Origin: Paucisalibacillus algeriensis
GTDB lineage: Bacteria > Bacillota > Bacilli > Bacillales > Amphibacillaceae
Direction: 5' to 3'
Assembly (NCBI RefSeq): GCF_000577245.1
Contig: NZ_CBYO010000005.1
Location: 1 to 64,000, forward strand
DNA: 64,000 bases
Shown: positions 1-8,037 of the stretch, in pieces
Position numbering within the stretch: position 1 is the first letter of the stretch
How the letters are laid out: each line of letters opens with the position of its first letter
The notes under the pieces: model-generated
The model's database searches: none
What the model was told of the DNA's origin: nothing
Seen by the model: the letters and a program-made list of their open reading frames with translations, nothing else
Made by a program: the position numbers and the translations under genes

Positions 1-39
1 AACTGCAGATAATTTTTCTTCAAATGTATATTTAGCCAT
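1..39 (-). CDS. IS3-family transposase OrfA, first 13 codons only
   Basis: The minus strand reads MAKYTFEEKLSAV from an ATG at 39 with a GGAGGTG ribosome site 7-8 bases upstream. That opening is typical of the small helix-turn-helix OrfA proteins of IS3/IS150-group elements. Everything downstream lies outside the window. Family assignment is from recognition of the N-terminal pattern only. Confidence 0.5.
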   Translation of the reverse strand, partial: MAKYTFEEKLSAV

Positions 40-118
40 AAAAAAACTGCACCTCCAATTGTTGTTTGTGTGTCCAACAATTGGGGTGCAGTTCAGTTTT
101 GGGTCTGTCTCAGAGTTT
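1..118 (-). mobile_element. End of an IS3-type insertion sequence, cut by the window edge
   Basis: The window starts inside an insertion sequence. On the minus strand a good Shine-Dalgarno (GGAGGTG) precedes the start of a transposase-like frame. Between that start and the presumed element end lies a long inverted repeat (45-93; AACTGCACC/GGTGCAGTT outer arms, CAATTGTTG/CAACAATTG inner arms) that would hide the ribosome site when read through from outside, a common IS protection device. The outer boundary near 118 is a guess, because no target duplication can be seen with only one end present. Confidence 0.6.
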
Positions 119-158
119 CAAAAAGGAGAAAAAAAGAACGTTGAATAAATTCTAATTT

Positions 159-198
159 GGATTACCCCTCTGTAAAGTAATTCACAGAGGTGTAATCC
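159..198 (-). terminator. Inverted repeat downstream of the M15 peptidase gene
   Basis: GGATTAC(C)CCTCTGT pairs with ACAGAGG(T)GTAATCC around a 10-base loop, just past the minus-strand stop at 217. There is no clear T-run, so it is either a weak terminator or a processing/3'-protecting hairpin. Confidence 0.45.
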
Positions 199-216
199 CC
201 ATATAACAAGAACTAA

Positions 217-804
217 TTAAGGCCAATACCAGAACTGTGCACCGTATGGGTATTCTATTCCGCTATCTACGTGAACATAGGTACCCCCATTATAAGAACC
301 ACTAAATCCTGAAGATCTAGTTGCATTTAAAAGAGTATTTAAGGAAATACCAGGAGCTTTAATATCGGCTGCAACTCCATACATGTGCTGACTGTTCGAA
401 TGAGCATTTGGAATGCTACTATTATAGGCAACACTTCTAAATCCAGAGTTGACTACAATTGGTTTATTACCAATCTTAACACGAACAGCTTCTAGTTTAT
501 ACATCTGCCTACGTACATTTTCTTTAACCGTTGTTGCTGACACTTCACCACCATTAAAACCCTGCCCATCACCGGAATAAAATTCACTATACGTAAAGTT
601 TTTGGTTCCAGTTGAACTTTCTAATGAATTTAACTTTGCTTGTGTAGCGGAACCAACAATTCCATCAGCTACTAATCCATATGCCCTTTGAAAACGTATT
701 ACCGCTGCTTTTGTTGCAGGACCAAATTGTCCATCAACAACAAGATACGTTTTTGTAGGGGAATCAGCAGCCCAACCGACCACCCTTATTTGTGATTCTC
801 GCAC
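217..804 (-). CDS. Peptidoglycan-binding plus M15-type peptidase, 5'-truncated
   Basis: The protein has an N-terminal peptidoglycan-binding helical repeat (VDGQFGPATKAAV, about residues 23-60) followed by a D-Ala-D-Ala carboxypeptidase-like M15 domain. The zinc/catalytic pattern SQHMYGVAADI and the later YVHVD are intact, so the domain could be active on cell-wall stem peptides. The only available start is a GTG at 804 with no ribosome site. The frame stays open to a stop at 871-873, and the upstream codons (QEGSSGSDVRE) are clearly part of the same binding domain. No signal peptide is present, although relatives are secreted. The gene has therefore lost its 5' end and is probably a pseudogene, next to an insertion sequence. 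Confidence 0.7.
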   Translation of the reverse strand: MRESQIRVVGWAADSPTKTYLVVDGQFGPATKAAVIRFQRAYGLVADGIVGSATQAKLNSLESSTGTKNFTYSEFYSGDGQGFNGGEVSATTVKENVRRQMYKLEAVRVKIGNKPIVVNSGFRSVAYNSSIPNAHSNSQHMYGVAADIKAPGISLNTLLNATRSSGFSGSYNGGTYVHVDSGIEYPYGAQFWYWP

Positions 805-1033
805 ATCGGAACCGCTGGAACCTTCTTGTAATCTATTTTTGAGTAAGGACTTTTGTATGAGGATAGACTTTTATTCTATAGACAAGATAATCCTGAAAAT
901 TTAATTACACCCGTCCCACTAAATAGTTGAATATGCTATTCTATAAATAGCGTGAATTTTAATAAAACCATTTAGGTGACAGCATACTATCTGAGAATTT
1001 TGTACTAATATCTATATAAGGGGAATAGCTGTA

Positions 1034-2011
1034 ATGAAAAAATTATCTATACTAATTCTATTTATTGGAACTTCGTTATTATTTGGATGCAGTCCAGCAA
1101 CTTTGTTTCAGGTTGACATGAAATTTGATAGTGAAAAGGTACAAGCTCACTATGAGAATGGTGAATTTGAAGAAGCGTTATCATACATCGATGAAAGAAT
1201 TGAAAAGTATCCAAATGATGCAAGTCTACATGGAGAGCGCGGATATCTCCTACTTGAGCTTGGACGAGCTGATGAAGCATTAGTTTCATTAGATAAGTCG
1301 TTGGAGATAGACCCAGCCTTTGAAGCATCGCTAAGTAATAAATCTTGGGCTTTAAATGAGTTAGGTAGGTTTGAAGAGGCAATTGACTTTGCAAAAGAAG
1401 CTATTAATTTAAAGCCAGACGATGATACGGAATATATTAATATGGGAAATGCACTGTCAGCAATGAATCGAGATCAAGAAGCATTGACTTACTATGAAGA
1501 AGCGTTAAAAATTAATCCAAATAGTGAATATGCCTTTTATGGAAAAGGGATTGCTAATTATTTTATCGGTGAATATGAAACAGCATTAGAAGCGCTTAAC
1601 AAATACAACGAATTGATTCCAGGGGATATTGATGCATTGTGGTATTTGATGTATATCCATGATGAGATTGGAAACCTTGAAGAAGTAGTGGCGTTTAGTA
1701 ATCAAATTATTGCCTTAGACCCTTCACAAATTGATGCTTACTATTACAAAGGTTCCGTATTAGTTGATTTAAATAAGGTAGAGGAAGCTGTTAACGTGTA
1801 CGACACGATGATCGAGAAGTTTCCCGAGTCCCCATATGGATATTATGGGAAAAGTCTTACGTTAATGTACATGGAACAAAAAGAAGAAGCACTTAAGCTG
1901 TTAACCAAAACGATAGAGATTGATCCAAGCTATAAGGATTGGGCATACGAAGACCCCATGTTTCATAACTTAATCGAAGATGATGCATTCTTAGAGATTA
2001 TCGGATACTAA
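1034..2011 (+). CDS. TPR-repeat lipoprotein
   Basis: A 325-residue exported lipoprotein. Residues 1-19 form a signal peptide ending in a lipobox (LLFGC, Cys19). From about residue 40 to 310 the protein is a stack of roughly seven tetratricopeptide repeats (for example PNDASLHGERGYLLLELGRA and PNSEYAFYGKGIANYFIGEY), a protein-protein interaction scaffold facing the outside of the membrane. A ribosome site (AAGGGGAA) precedes the ATG. It is monocistronic with a strong terminator behind it. The partner and the specific role cannot be read from sequence. Confidence 0.8.
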   Translation: MKKLSILILFIGTSLLFGCSPATLFQVDMKFDSEKVQAHYENGEFEEALSYIDERIEKYPNDASLHGERGYLLLELGRADEALVSLDKSLEIDPAFEASLSNKSWALNELGRFEEAIDFAKEAINLKPDDDTEYINMGNALSAMNRDQEALTYYEEALKINPNSEYAFYGKGIANYFIGEYETALEALNKYNELIPGDIDALWYLMYIHDEIGNLEEVVAFSNQIIALDPSQIDAYYYKGSVLVDLNKVEEAVNVYDTMIEKFPESPYGYYGKSLTLMYMEQKEEALKLLTKTIEIDPSYKDWAYEDPMFHNLIEDDAFLEIIGY

Positions 2012-2065
2012 CTTAGCAAATAGTGTTTTATCTTAACGTCATGTAAGAGTACGAAACCCATAAAA

Positions 2066-2109
2066 AAGAACAGATTTAAACCCATATGGTTTCATCTGTT
2101 CTTATTTTC
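2066..2109 (+). terminator. Intrinsic terminator after the TPR lipoprotein gene
   Basis: AAGAACAGAT pairs perfectly with ATCTGTTCTT across an 18-base loop and is followed by ATTTT. The A-run on the upstream side could let it work in both directions. Confidence 0.8.
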
Positions 2110-2234
2110 ATATTTGATGTTGAAATATATTTTAAAAAATACAAAACATATTAAAATAAAATTATTCTGAATTTCATTATCTTATTGTAGTATATTTGTT
2201 TTAACTAGCAATATAAGAGACTTGGTGAATTTAA

Positions 2235-2251
2235 TTGAAATATTATTTCAA
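2235..2251. promoter_or_regulatory. Perfect dyad, candidate MurR (RpiR-family) operator
   Basis: TTGAAAT-ATT-ATTTCAA is a 17-base perfect dyad ending ten bases before the -35 hexamer of the cluster A promoter. TGAAA/TTTCA half-sites are a usual shape for RpiR-family operators, and a MurR homologue is encoded in the same cluster. The assignment is inference. An imperfect relative (TTGAAATATATTTTAA) lies near 2119. Confidence 0.4.
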
Positions 2252-2260
2252 AAAATGTTG

Positions 2261-2289
2261 TTGACTAGTGGAATATTATTTAATATACT
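2261..2289 (+). promoter_or_regulatory. Sigma-A promoter of muropeptide cluster A
   Basis: TTGACT (2261-2266), a 17-base spacer and TATACT (2284-2289) make a near-consensus vegetative promoter. The start point would be near 2296, leaving a leader of about 165 bases before the binding-protein gene. Confidence 0.7.
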
Positions 2290-2333
2290 TGGTTTGGGTA
2301 AAAGAAAAAGCCCAAATAATTTTTTCCTCTAAT

Positions 2334-2347
2334 TGAAAGGGTTTACA
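2334..2347. promoter_or_regulatory. cre site (CcpA) in the cluster A leader
   Basis: TGAAAGGGTTTACA matches the cre consensus TGWAANCGNTNWCA at all positions but one (G for the central C). It lies about 40 bases inside the transcript, a position where CcpA acts as a roadblock. This implies glucose repression of amino-sugar salvage. Confidence 0.55.
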
Positions 2348-2459
2348 TATGAATGGAATTTTAAATCTACTAGATTAGTAGAATAGTCCACTTCTGGGGG
2401 GAATTAGGGGAGAATTATTGCTTCATAAGTAAAATCATAAGGATGAAAGGGGAATAATT

Positions 2460-3764
2460 ATGAAGAAAAAATTAGGTTTATTAGCCTTTGTACTTGTTAT
2501 ATCAATGCTTGTTCTAGCAGCATGTGGTAACAATGACAAAAAGAGCTCAGATGAAAGTAAGGGGTCTTCTAGTGATGATGAACAAGTCACTATTGAATTC
2601 TGGACAATGCAATTACAACCAACGTTTACAGATTATATCAATGGTATTATTGAGGATTTTGAGTCGGAAAATCCAAATATTAAAGTGGATTGGTTAGATG
2701 TACCGGCAGCAGATTTAAGTAAGAAAATCCTTACTGCTGTAAGTACTGACACAGCACCTGATGTTGTAAACCTTAACCCAACATTTGCATCTCAGTTAGC
2801 TGAATTAGATGCACTTGTAAATATGGAAGAAGCAGTATCCGATGAAGACAAAGCATTATATGTAAAAGGTGCTTGGGAAGCAAACCAAATCGACGGTAAA
2901 ACGTTCGCTATTCCTTGGTATCTATCTACATCTGTAACATTAAATAACAAATTAATTTATGAAGAAGCAGGACTAGATCCTGAAAAGCCAGCAACAACTT
3001 ATGAAGAAGCAGCAGAATATGCAAAAATCATTAAAGAAGAAACTGGTAAATACGGATACTTCCCATCAATGGATTTATCATTAGTACTTCAACATATGGT
3101 TATGATGGGTGCTGAATTAACAAACGAAGATGGAACACAAGCTGCATTCAATACAGCTGAAGGACTTTACGCCTTTGAATACTTCACAAATCTATACCAA
3201 GACGGATTAATTCCTAGAGAAGCATTAACTGGTGACCAACGTTCTACAATTGACATGTACCAAGCAGGTCAAGTTGCATTCTTTGATGGTTCACAATTCA
3301 TTGTACAAGTTAAAGAAAATGCACCAGAAATCTATAAAAACACATTACCATCTGAAGCAATCACAGGTAAGTCTGGCAAGAAAACAATGTCCGTACAAAA
3401 CGTTGTTGTTCCAAGTCAAACTGAACATGAAGAAGCAGCAGTTAAATTCGCTTTATTCTTAACAAACGGTGAAAACCAATTAGAATTCTCTAAATTAACA
3501 CCAATTCTACCATCTAACGTAGAAGCTTTAGCAGATCCATTCTTTACAGAAGCTGGGGAAGATGCTGAAGCAACTGATCTAGTACGTATCGTATCTGCAT
3601 CTCAATTAGACAGTGCAGAACTACTAGTACCACCAATGGAAAACTATGATGAACTAAGACAAGCGATGTACGACGCAATCTCAGCATCCATGCTAGGCGA
3701 AATGGAACCACAAGAAGCCCTAGATCAAGCAGAAAAAGCATGGAACGAAATCCTAGCAAAATAA
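2460..3764 (+). CDS. ABC sugar transporter binding lipoprotein, cluster A
   Basis: A 434-residue family-1 extracellular solute-binding protein. The signal peptide ends in the lipobox LAAC (Cys22) and is followed by an acidic Ser-rich tether and then the mature domain starting at VTIEFWTMQ. It captures the sugar outside the membrane and delivers it to the two permeases encoded downstream. No ATPase is encoded here, as is usual for Bacillus sugar importers that share an MsmX-type ATPase. Because the next genes are namZ, murQ, a MurK-type kinase and murR, the ligand is probably MurNAc or a MurNAc-containing disaccharide (inference). A long gap with a repeat element separates it from the permeases. 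Confidence 0.85.
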   Translation: MKKKLGLLAFVLVISMLVLAACGNNDKKSSDESKGSSSDDEQVTIEFWTMQLQPTFTDYINGIIEDFESENPNIKVDWLDVPAADLSKKILTAVSTDTAPDVVNLNPTFASQLAELDALVNMEEAVSDEDKALYVKGAWEANQIDGKTFAIPWYLSTSVTLNNKLIYEEAGLDPEKPATTYEEAAEYAKIIKEETGKYGYFPSMDLSLVLQHMVMMGAELTNEDGTQAAFNTAEGLYAFEYFTNLYQDGLIPREALTGDQRSTIDMYQAGQVAFFDGSQFIVQVKENAPEIYKNTLPSEAITGKSGKKTMSVQNVVVPSQTEHEEAAVKFALFLTNGENQLEFSKLTPILPSNVEALADPFFTEAGEDAEATDLVRIVSASQLDSAELLVPPMENYDELRQAMYDAISASMLGEMEPQEALDQAEKAWNEILAK

Positions 3765-3873
3765 TAGGAACTAAAGGGTAAGGAAATCTATTACTTTCTT
3801 GTACTTTTATTGCATAGAATATTTTGTAGGAAATGATAAGTTTATAGAAAACAAGTATTAAATGAAGCACTGA

Positions 3874-4170
3874 GCGGCCCGAATACACGGAGACTCTTTG
3901 AAAAAGAAGAGCGCTTTTTCTGCGTGAGATGTTACGCTGACGAAGCGCTCCTTGTCCTGTGGGAAGATAGGCATAGGTGAGACCCCACAGCAGGAATTAG
4001 GGGTTCAAAGGCTAAGATCGCCACTTCCCTGTGGCAACGTCTTTGTGACCAACATCCTTGAAAAAGAAAAACACTTTTTCTGCGTGCGATGTCAATCAAG
4101 GAAGATATCCTTGTCCTGTTGGCCCGAGGCTCACCAGCCGCCCATGGAAATCGGAGTGTATTCGGGCCGC
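3874..4170. repeat. 297-bp element with perfect 15-bp terminal inverted repeats
   Basis: The ends GCGGCCCGAATACAC (3874-3888) and GTGTATTCGGGCCGC (4156-4170) are exact reverse complements. Inside are two diverged direct copies of a unit around TTGAAAAAGAA...CTTTTTCTGCGTG...CCTTGTCCTGT (about 3897-3962 and 4048-4119), each with its own small hairpins. The element is richer in G and C than its flanks and carries no convincing gene. It looks like a MITE or other non-autonomous dispersed repeat. It sits exactly between the binding-protein gene and the permease gene. Confidence 0.75.
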
Positions 4171-4227
4171 GGTCTTCATTAGGACCTAAAATAGATCAAA
4201 AACCTCAAAAAGAACGGGGTGGAATCC

Positions 4228-5094
4228 TTGAGAAACAATAAGCTTACACCATACTTATTTTTATTACCAGGCTGTATCATACTAGGAGCATTTATCTTCT
4301 ATCCAATGCTACAAGCAATCTGGATGAGCTTCACTGACTATAACATGATCACCGATCCATCATTTGTAAAATTCGATAACTATACACAACTTTTCCAAGA
4401 TGACCTATTCTGGAAAACACTAACCAATACATTAATTTACCTTGTTGGGGTAGTACCAGCACTTGTAATTGCACCGATTTTCTTAGCAGTACTAGTAAAC
4501 CAAAAGCTAAAGGGAATCGCATTTTTCCGTAGCGCTTACTATATCCCAGTAGTAACATCCCTAGTCGTAGCAGGTATTGCTTGGGACTGGGTTTATAAAG
4601 AGAATGGACTTTTAAACTATGTACTTGATCTATTGAATATAATTTCTGAACCAATTCCATGGTTAACCTCTACCCAAACAGCATTATTTGCTGTCATGGT
4701 TGTTACCGTTTGGAAGGGTTTAGGTTACTATATGATTATTTATCTAGCAGGCTTACAATCTATACCTGATAGTTTATATGAAGCAGCGGATATTGATGGT
4801 GCAAACTGGTGGCAAAAAATGATCCGTATTACGATTCCGATGTTAATGCCATTTGTTCTGATTGTAACAATTATGTCTTCCATTGCTGCTATGAAAGTAT
4901 TTGAAGAAATCTACGTCATGACTGGTGGGGGACCACTTCATAGTTCGGAAACACTAGTATTCTATATTTACACAGAAGCATTTGACCGATTAAATATGGG
5001 GTATGCAAGTGCCGCTGGTGTAATATTATTCTTATTAACTCTAGTATTCTCACTCATTAACTTAAAAGTTATGGGTAAGGATAATTCGGAATAG
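4228..5094 (+). CDS. ABC sugar permease (UgpA/MalF type), cluster A
   Basis: A 288-residue membrane protein with six predicted helices and the cytoplasmic EAA loop (EAADIDGANWWQ), the contact point for the ATPase. TTG at 4228 is chosen as start because GGGGTGG lies 5-6 bases upstream; the earlier in-frame GTG at 4219 falls inside that ribosome site. It forms the translocation channel with the following gene and works with the binding protein at 2460. The next gene starts 8 bases after its stop. Confidence 0.8.
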   Translation: MRNNKLTPYLFLLPGCIILGAFIFYPMLQAIWMSFTDYNMITDPSFVKFDNYTQLFQDDLFWKTLTNTLIYLVGVVPALVIAPIFLAVLVNQKLKGIAFFRSAYYIPVVTSLVVAGIAWDWVYKENGLLNYVLDLLNIISEPIPWLTSTQTALFAVMVVTVWKGLGYYMIIYLAGLQSIPDSLYEAADIDGANWWQKMIRITIPMLMPFVLIVTIMSSIAAMKVFEEIYVMTGGGPLHSSETLVFYIYTEAFDRLNMGYASAAGVILFLLTLVFSLINLKVMGKDNSE

Positions 5095-5102
5095 GGGGAA
5101 TC

Positions 5103-5957
5103 ATGATGGCTAAACAAAAGAAACAAGCACCTAATCGGAAAATAGTTAAGAAGATATCCCTTTATATTCTTTTAATCGCTGTGACACTTTTTATGATTGG
5201 ACCCTTTCTATGGTTATTATCTACAGCATTAAAATCTGGAAGTGAAAATATCTTTCAATATCCACCTAAATTATTACCAGAGGAGCCAACATTATCAAAC
5301 TTCTCCACAGTAATGGAGGTATTTCCTTTTTGGCGATACTTATTCAATAGTGCTGTAGTAGCAGTATTAACCGTTGTATTGAACGTACTATTTTGTTCTC
5401 TTGCAGCATATCCACTAGCAAGGATGAATTTCAAAGGGAAAAATATCATTTTCGTTCTAATCATTGCAACCATGATGATTCCATTCCAACTATTAATGAT
5501 TCCAGTTTATATTATTTCATTAAAGCTAGGCTTACAGAATACGTATCTTGGTATGGTATTACCACATGTGACAACGGCATTTGGTGTATTCCTTATGCGT
5601 CAAGCATTCATGACGGTACCAAAATCATTGGATGAATCAGCTAGAATGGACGGAGCGAACAGTTTCCAAATTTGGCTACGTGTCTTAATGCCACTGGTAA
5701 AACCGGCTATGGTGACTTTAACTATTTTTACATTTGTATCGGCATGGGGAGATTTCCTATGGCCATTAATTATAGTAAATGATAATGATATGTATACCTT
5801 ACCACTTGGACTTAACATGTTATCTGGAACATTTACATCAGATTGGCGATTAATTGCAGCTGGAGCAATCATTTCTATGATTCCAATCATAACCATTTTC
5901 CTTCTTCTGCAGCGGTTCTTTATCGGCGGGGCAATGAAGGGTGCAATCAAAGGTTAA
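5103..5957 (+). CDS. ABC sugar permease (UgpE/MalG type), cluster A
   Basis: A 284-residue second permease subunit with six helices and an EAA loop (ESARMDGANSFQIWLRVLMP). The C-terminus (GGAMKGAIKG) is typical of this carbohydrate importer family. A GGGGGAA ribosome site precedes tandem ATG codons at 5103/5106. It ends 15 bases before namZ, so import and the first hydrolysis step share a transcript. Confidence 0.85.
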   Translation: MMAKQKKQAPNRKIVKKISLYILLIAVTLFMIGPFLWLLSTALKSGSENIFQYPPKLLPEEPTLSNFSTVMEVFPFWRYLFNSAVVAVLTVVLNVLFCSLAAYPLARMNFKGKNIIFVLIIATMMIPFQLLMIPVYIISLKLGLQNTYLGMVLPHVTTAFGVFLMRQAFMTVPKSLDESARMDGANSFQIWLRVLMPLVKPAMVTLTIFTFVSAWGDFLWPLIIVNDNDMYTLPLGLNMLSGTFTSDWRLIAAGAIISMIPIITIFLLLQRFFIGGAMKGAIKG

Positions 5958-5972
5958 GCGGGAGGAATAACA

Positions 5973-7127
5973 ATGAAACTCGGCTTAGAAGTTTTTCTAG
6001 AAAAATATACAGAAGAATATGTTGGGAAGCGAATTGGTTTGTTAACCAATTTAACCGGAGTCAACCACAACTTAGAATCAACCATCGATTTGTTTTTTAA
6101 GCATGAAAACATACAATTAACAGCTCTTTTTGGACCAGAACATGGTCTCAGAGGTGAAGTTCAGGAAGGGAAGTTAATTGATTCAAGTGTGGATGCTTAT
6201 ACAGGAGTCCCAGTCTTCAGCTTATATAACAAAGAAAAGAAACCTAATGTAGATATGCTGAAAAATGTAGATGTAGTTTTTTGTGATTTACAAGATATTG
6301 GTACTCGTTACTATACGTTTATATACTCTTTAGCTAATACCATGCAAATTTGTGGGCGAGAAGGAAAGAAAGTAGTCGTACTGGACCGTCCAAACCCAAT
6401 CAATGGTAATACCGTTGAAGGGAATCTGGTAGAAGAAGATTTTCGTTCCTTTGTTGGTAAATTTCCTATTCCAGTACGTCATGGGATGACGATTGGTGAG
6501 TTAGCACACTTGTTTAAAAATGAGTTCTCCATTGAATGTGAGTTGGAAGTTATTCCAATGGAAGGTTGGTCAAGGGATTTGTACTTTGATCAGACGGATC
6601 TATTTTGGGTTTCACCGACACCAAATACAACCACGATGGATATGTGTGTATTATATCCAGGAACCTGTTTAATAGAGGGAACCAATCTATCCGAGGGAAG
6701 AGGTACAACGAAGCCATTTGAAGTAATTGGAGCTCCTTTTATCGATGGGAGAAAATTGGCAGATGAAATGAATGCGTTAAACCTAGATGGGGTTCGCTTT
6801 CGTCAAGCTGTTTTTAAACCAATGTACTCCAAACATGAGGGCGCAGTCTGCGAGGGTGTTCAAGTTCATGTGTCAGACCGTCAAACCCTTCATGCCTTTG
6901 AGATTGGAATCTCATTACTAGAAACAATCTATCGCCTTTATCCGGATAGACTCGAATTTATTCAAGCTGGTAAAAGAAATCAATACTTCTTGGATTTGTT
7001 AGCGGGTACTGACCAATTACGTAAACAAATTGAGTTAGGCGATACAAGTGCTTTACGGGCTCAATCAGCAGAACAAAATCAACAATTTGAGAAAATTAGA
7101 AAGAACTATTTATTGTATACAACATAA
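5973..7127 (+). CDS. namZ: Exo-beta-N-acetylmuramidase NamZ (DUF1343)
   Basis: A 384-residue DUF1343 protein. In Bacillus subtilis this family (YbbC/NamZ) removes non-reducing-end MurNAc from peptidoglycan fragments. Family hallmarks include FGPEHGLRG near residue 50, DLQDIGTRYYTF, LDRPNPING, and EGTNLSEGRGTT. B. subtilis NamZ is secreted. This copy starts straight in the domain (KRIGLLTNLTG) with no signal peptide, so it is predicted to be cytoplasmic and to act on imported disaccharides. A GGGAGGA ribosome site lies 9 bases before the ATG. The released MurNAc would feed the kinase at 8038 and MurQ at 7153. Confidence 0.88.
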   Translation: MKLGLEVFLEKYTEEYVGKRIGLLTNLTGVNHNLESTIDLFFKHENIQLTALFGPEHGLRGEVQEGKLIDSSVDAYTGVPVFSLYNKEKKPNVDMLKNVDVVFCDLQDIGTRYYTFIYSLANTMQICGREGKKVVVLDRPNPINGNTVEGNLVEEDFRSFVGKFPIPVRHGMTIGELAHLFKNEFSIECELEVIPMEGWSRDLYFDQTDLFWVSPTPNTTTMDMCVLYPGTCLIEGTNLSEGRGTTKPFEVIGAPFIDGRKLADEMNALNLDGVRFRQAVFKPMYSKHEGAVCEGVQVHVSDRQTLHAFEIGISLLETIYRLYPDRLEFIQAGKRNQYFLDLLAGTDQLRKQIELGDTSALRAQSAEQNQQFEKIRKNYLLYTT

Positions 7128-7152
7128 GACAATGCGTAAAGGAGAGGTGAAC

Positions 7153-8031
7153 ATGACACAACACTTAGATCAAATGGCTGTGGAGGATTTGCTTACCACC
7201 ATGAATAATCATGATAAATCCGTGCCATTAGCTGTAGAAAACGCATTAACTCAAGTAAAACCTGTCATTGATGCATGTGTCGAAGCAATTAGAAATGGTG
7301 GAAAAGTAATTTATATGGGATCTGGTACTAGTGGTAGATTAGGGGTTCTTGACGCATCTGAATGCCCACCAACTTTTGGAGTAAGTACAGACGTATTTAC
7401 AGGGATTATTGCTGGTGGTGATCGAGCGATTCGCTTTGCAGTTGAAAATGCTGAGGACGATCAGCTACAAGGAGCAATCGATATTGAAAATATCTTAACT
7501 GAAAAAGATGTGTTAATCGGGATTGCTGCTAGTGGTCGAACCCCATATGTCATTGGTGGAATTGAAAAAGCAAAGGAATTAGGGGTTTTTACGGCAGGAA
7601 TTGTTTGCAAGCCGGATTCTAAAATAGCGGAACTTGTGGACGGACCAATTGAATTACTGGTCGGAGAAGAAATTGTCCGTGGTTCAACACGTTTAAAAGC
7701 TGGAACTGCTCAAAAGCTTGTACTCAATATGATTTCAACGATAACGATGATTAAGCTAGGGAAAGTATATGAGGATTATATGGTAGATGTTCAAGCATCA
7801 AATCACAAATTAAGAAATAGAACTATTGGTATTATTTGTGAGATCGCAGAAGTCGATGAAGATACCGCCAAGGAAGCGCTACTAGCTTGTGATAATCGTT
7901 TGAAAGCTGCTGTACTAGTGAGTAAATTTAGCATTTCATCAGAGGAAGCTTTCGAAATTCTAACTGACTATGAAGATAATTTGCGAGAATCCATAACATA
8001 TCTAGAGACAAAAAGTGCTGTATTAGGGTGA
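7153..8031 (+). CDS. murQ: N-acetylmuramic acid 6-phosphate etherase MurQ, copy 1
   Basis: A 292-residue SIS-domain lyase that splits the D-lactyl ether of MurNAc-6-phosphate to give GlcNAc-6-phosphate and lactate in the cytoplasm. Family signatures are GSGTSGRLGVLDASECPPTF (about residues 58-77), AASGRTPY and GSTRLKAGTAQKL. The ATG at 7153 is chosen because GGAGAGGTGA ends 2-3 bases before it; the longer in-frame extension lies inside namZ. It is followed at 6 bases by the kinase gene. A second, diverged murQ is at 19627 in cluster B. Confidence 0.92.
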   Translation: MTQHLDQMAVEDLLTTMNNHDKSVPLAVENALTQVKPVIDACVEAIRNGGKVIYMGSGTSGRLGVLDASECPPTFGVSTDVFTGIIAGGDRAIRFAVENAEDDQLQGAIDIENILTEKDVLIGIAASGRTPYVIGGIEKAKELGVFTAGIVCKPDSKIAELVDGPIELLVGEEIVRGSTRLKAGTAQKLVLNMISTITMIKLGKVYEDYMVDVQASNHKLRNRTIGIICEIAEVDEDTAKEALLACDNRLKAAVLVSKFSISSEEAFEILTDYEDNLRESITYLETKSAVLG

Positions 8032-8037
8032 TGTAAA

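Noticed and set aside
3952-4182. Open frame of 76 codons in the 297-bp element
   Set aside because: It lies almost wholly inside the repeat, starts without a ribosome site and covers the terminal repeat; it is a by-product of the element's base composition.
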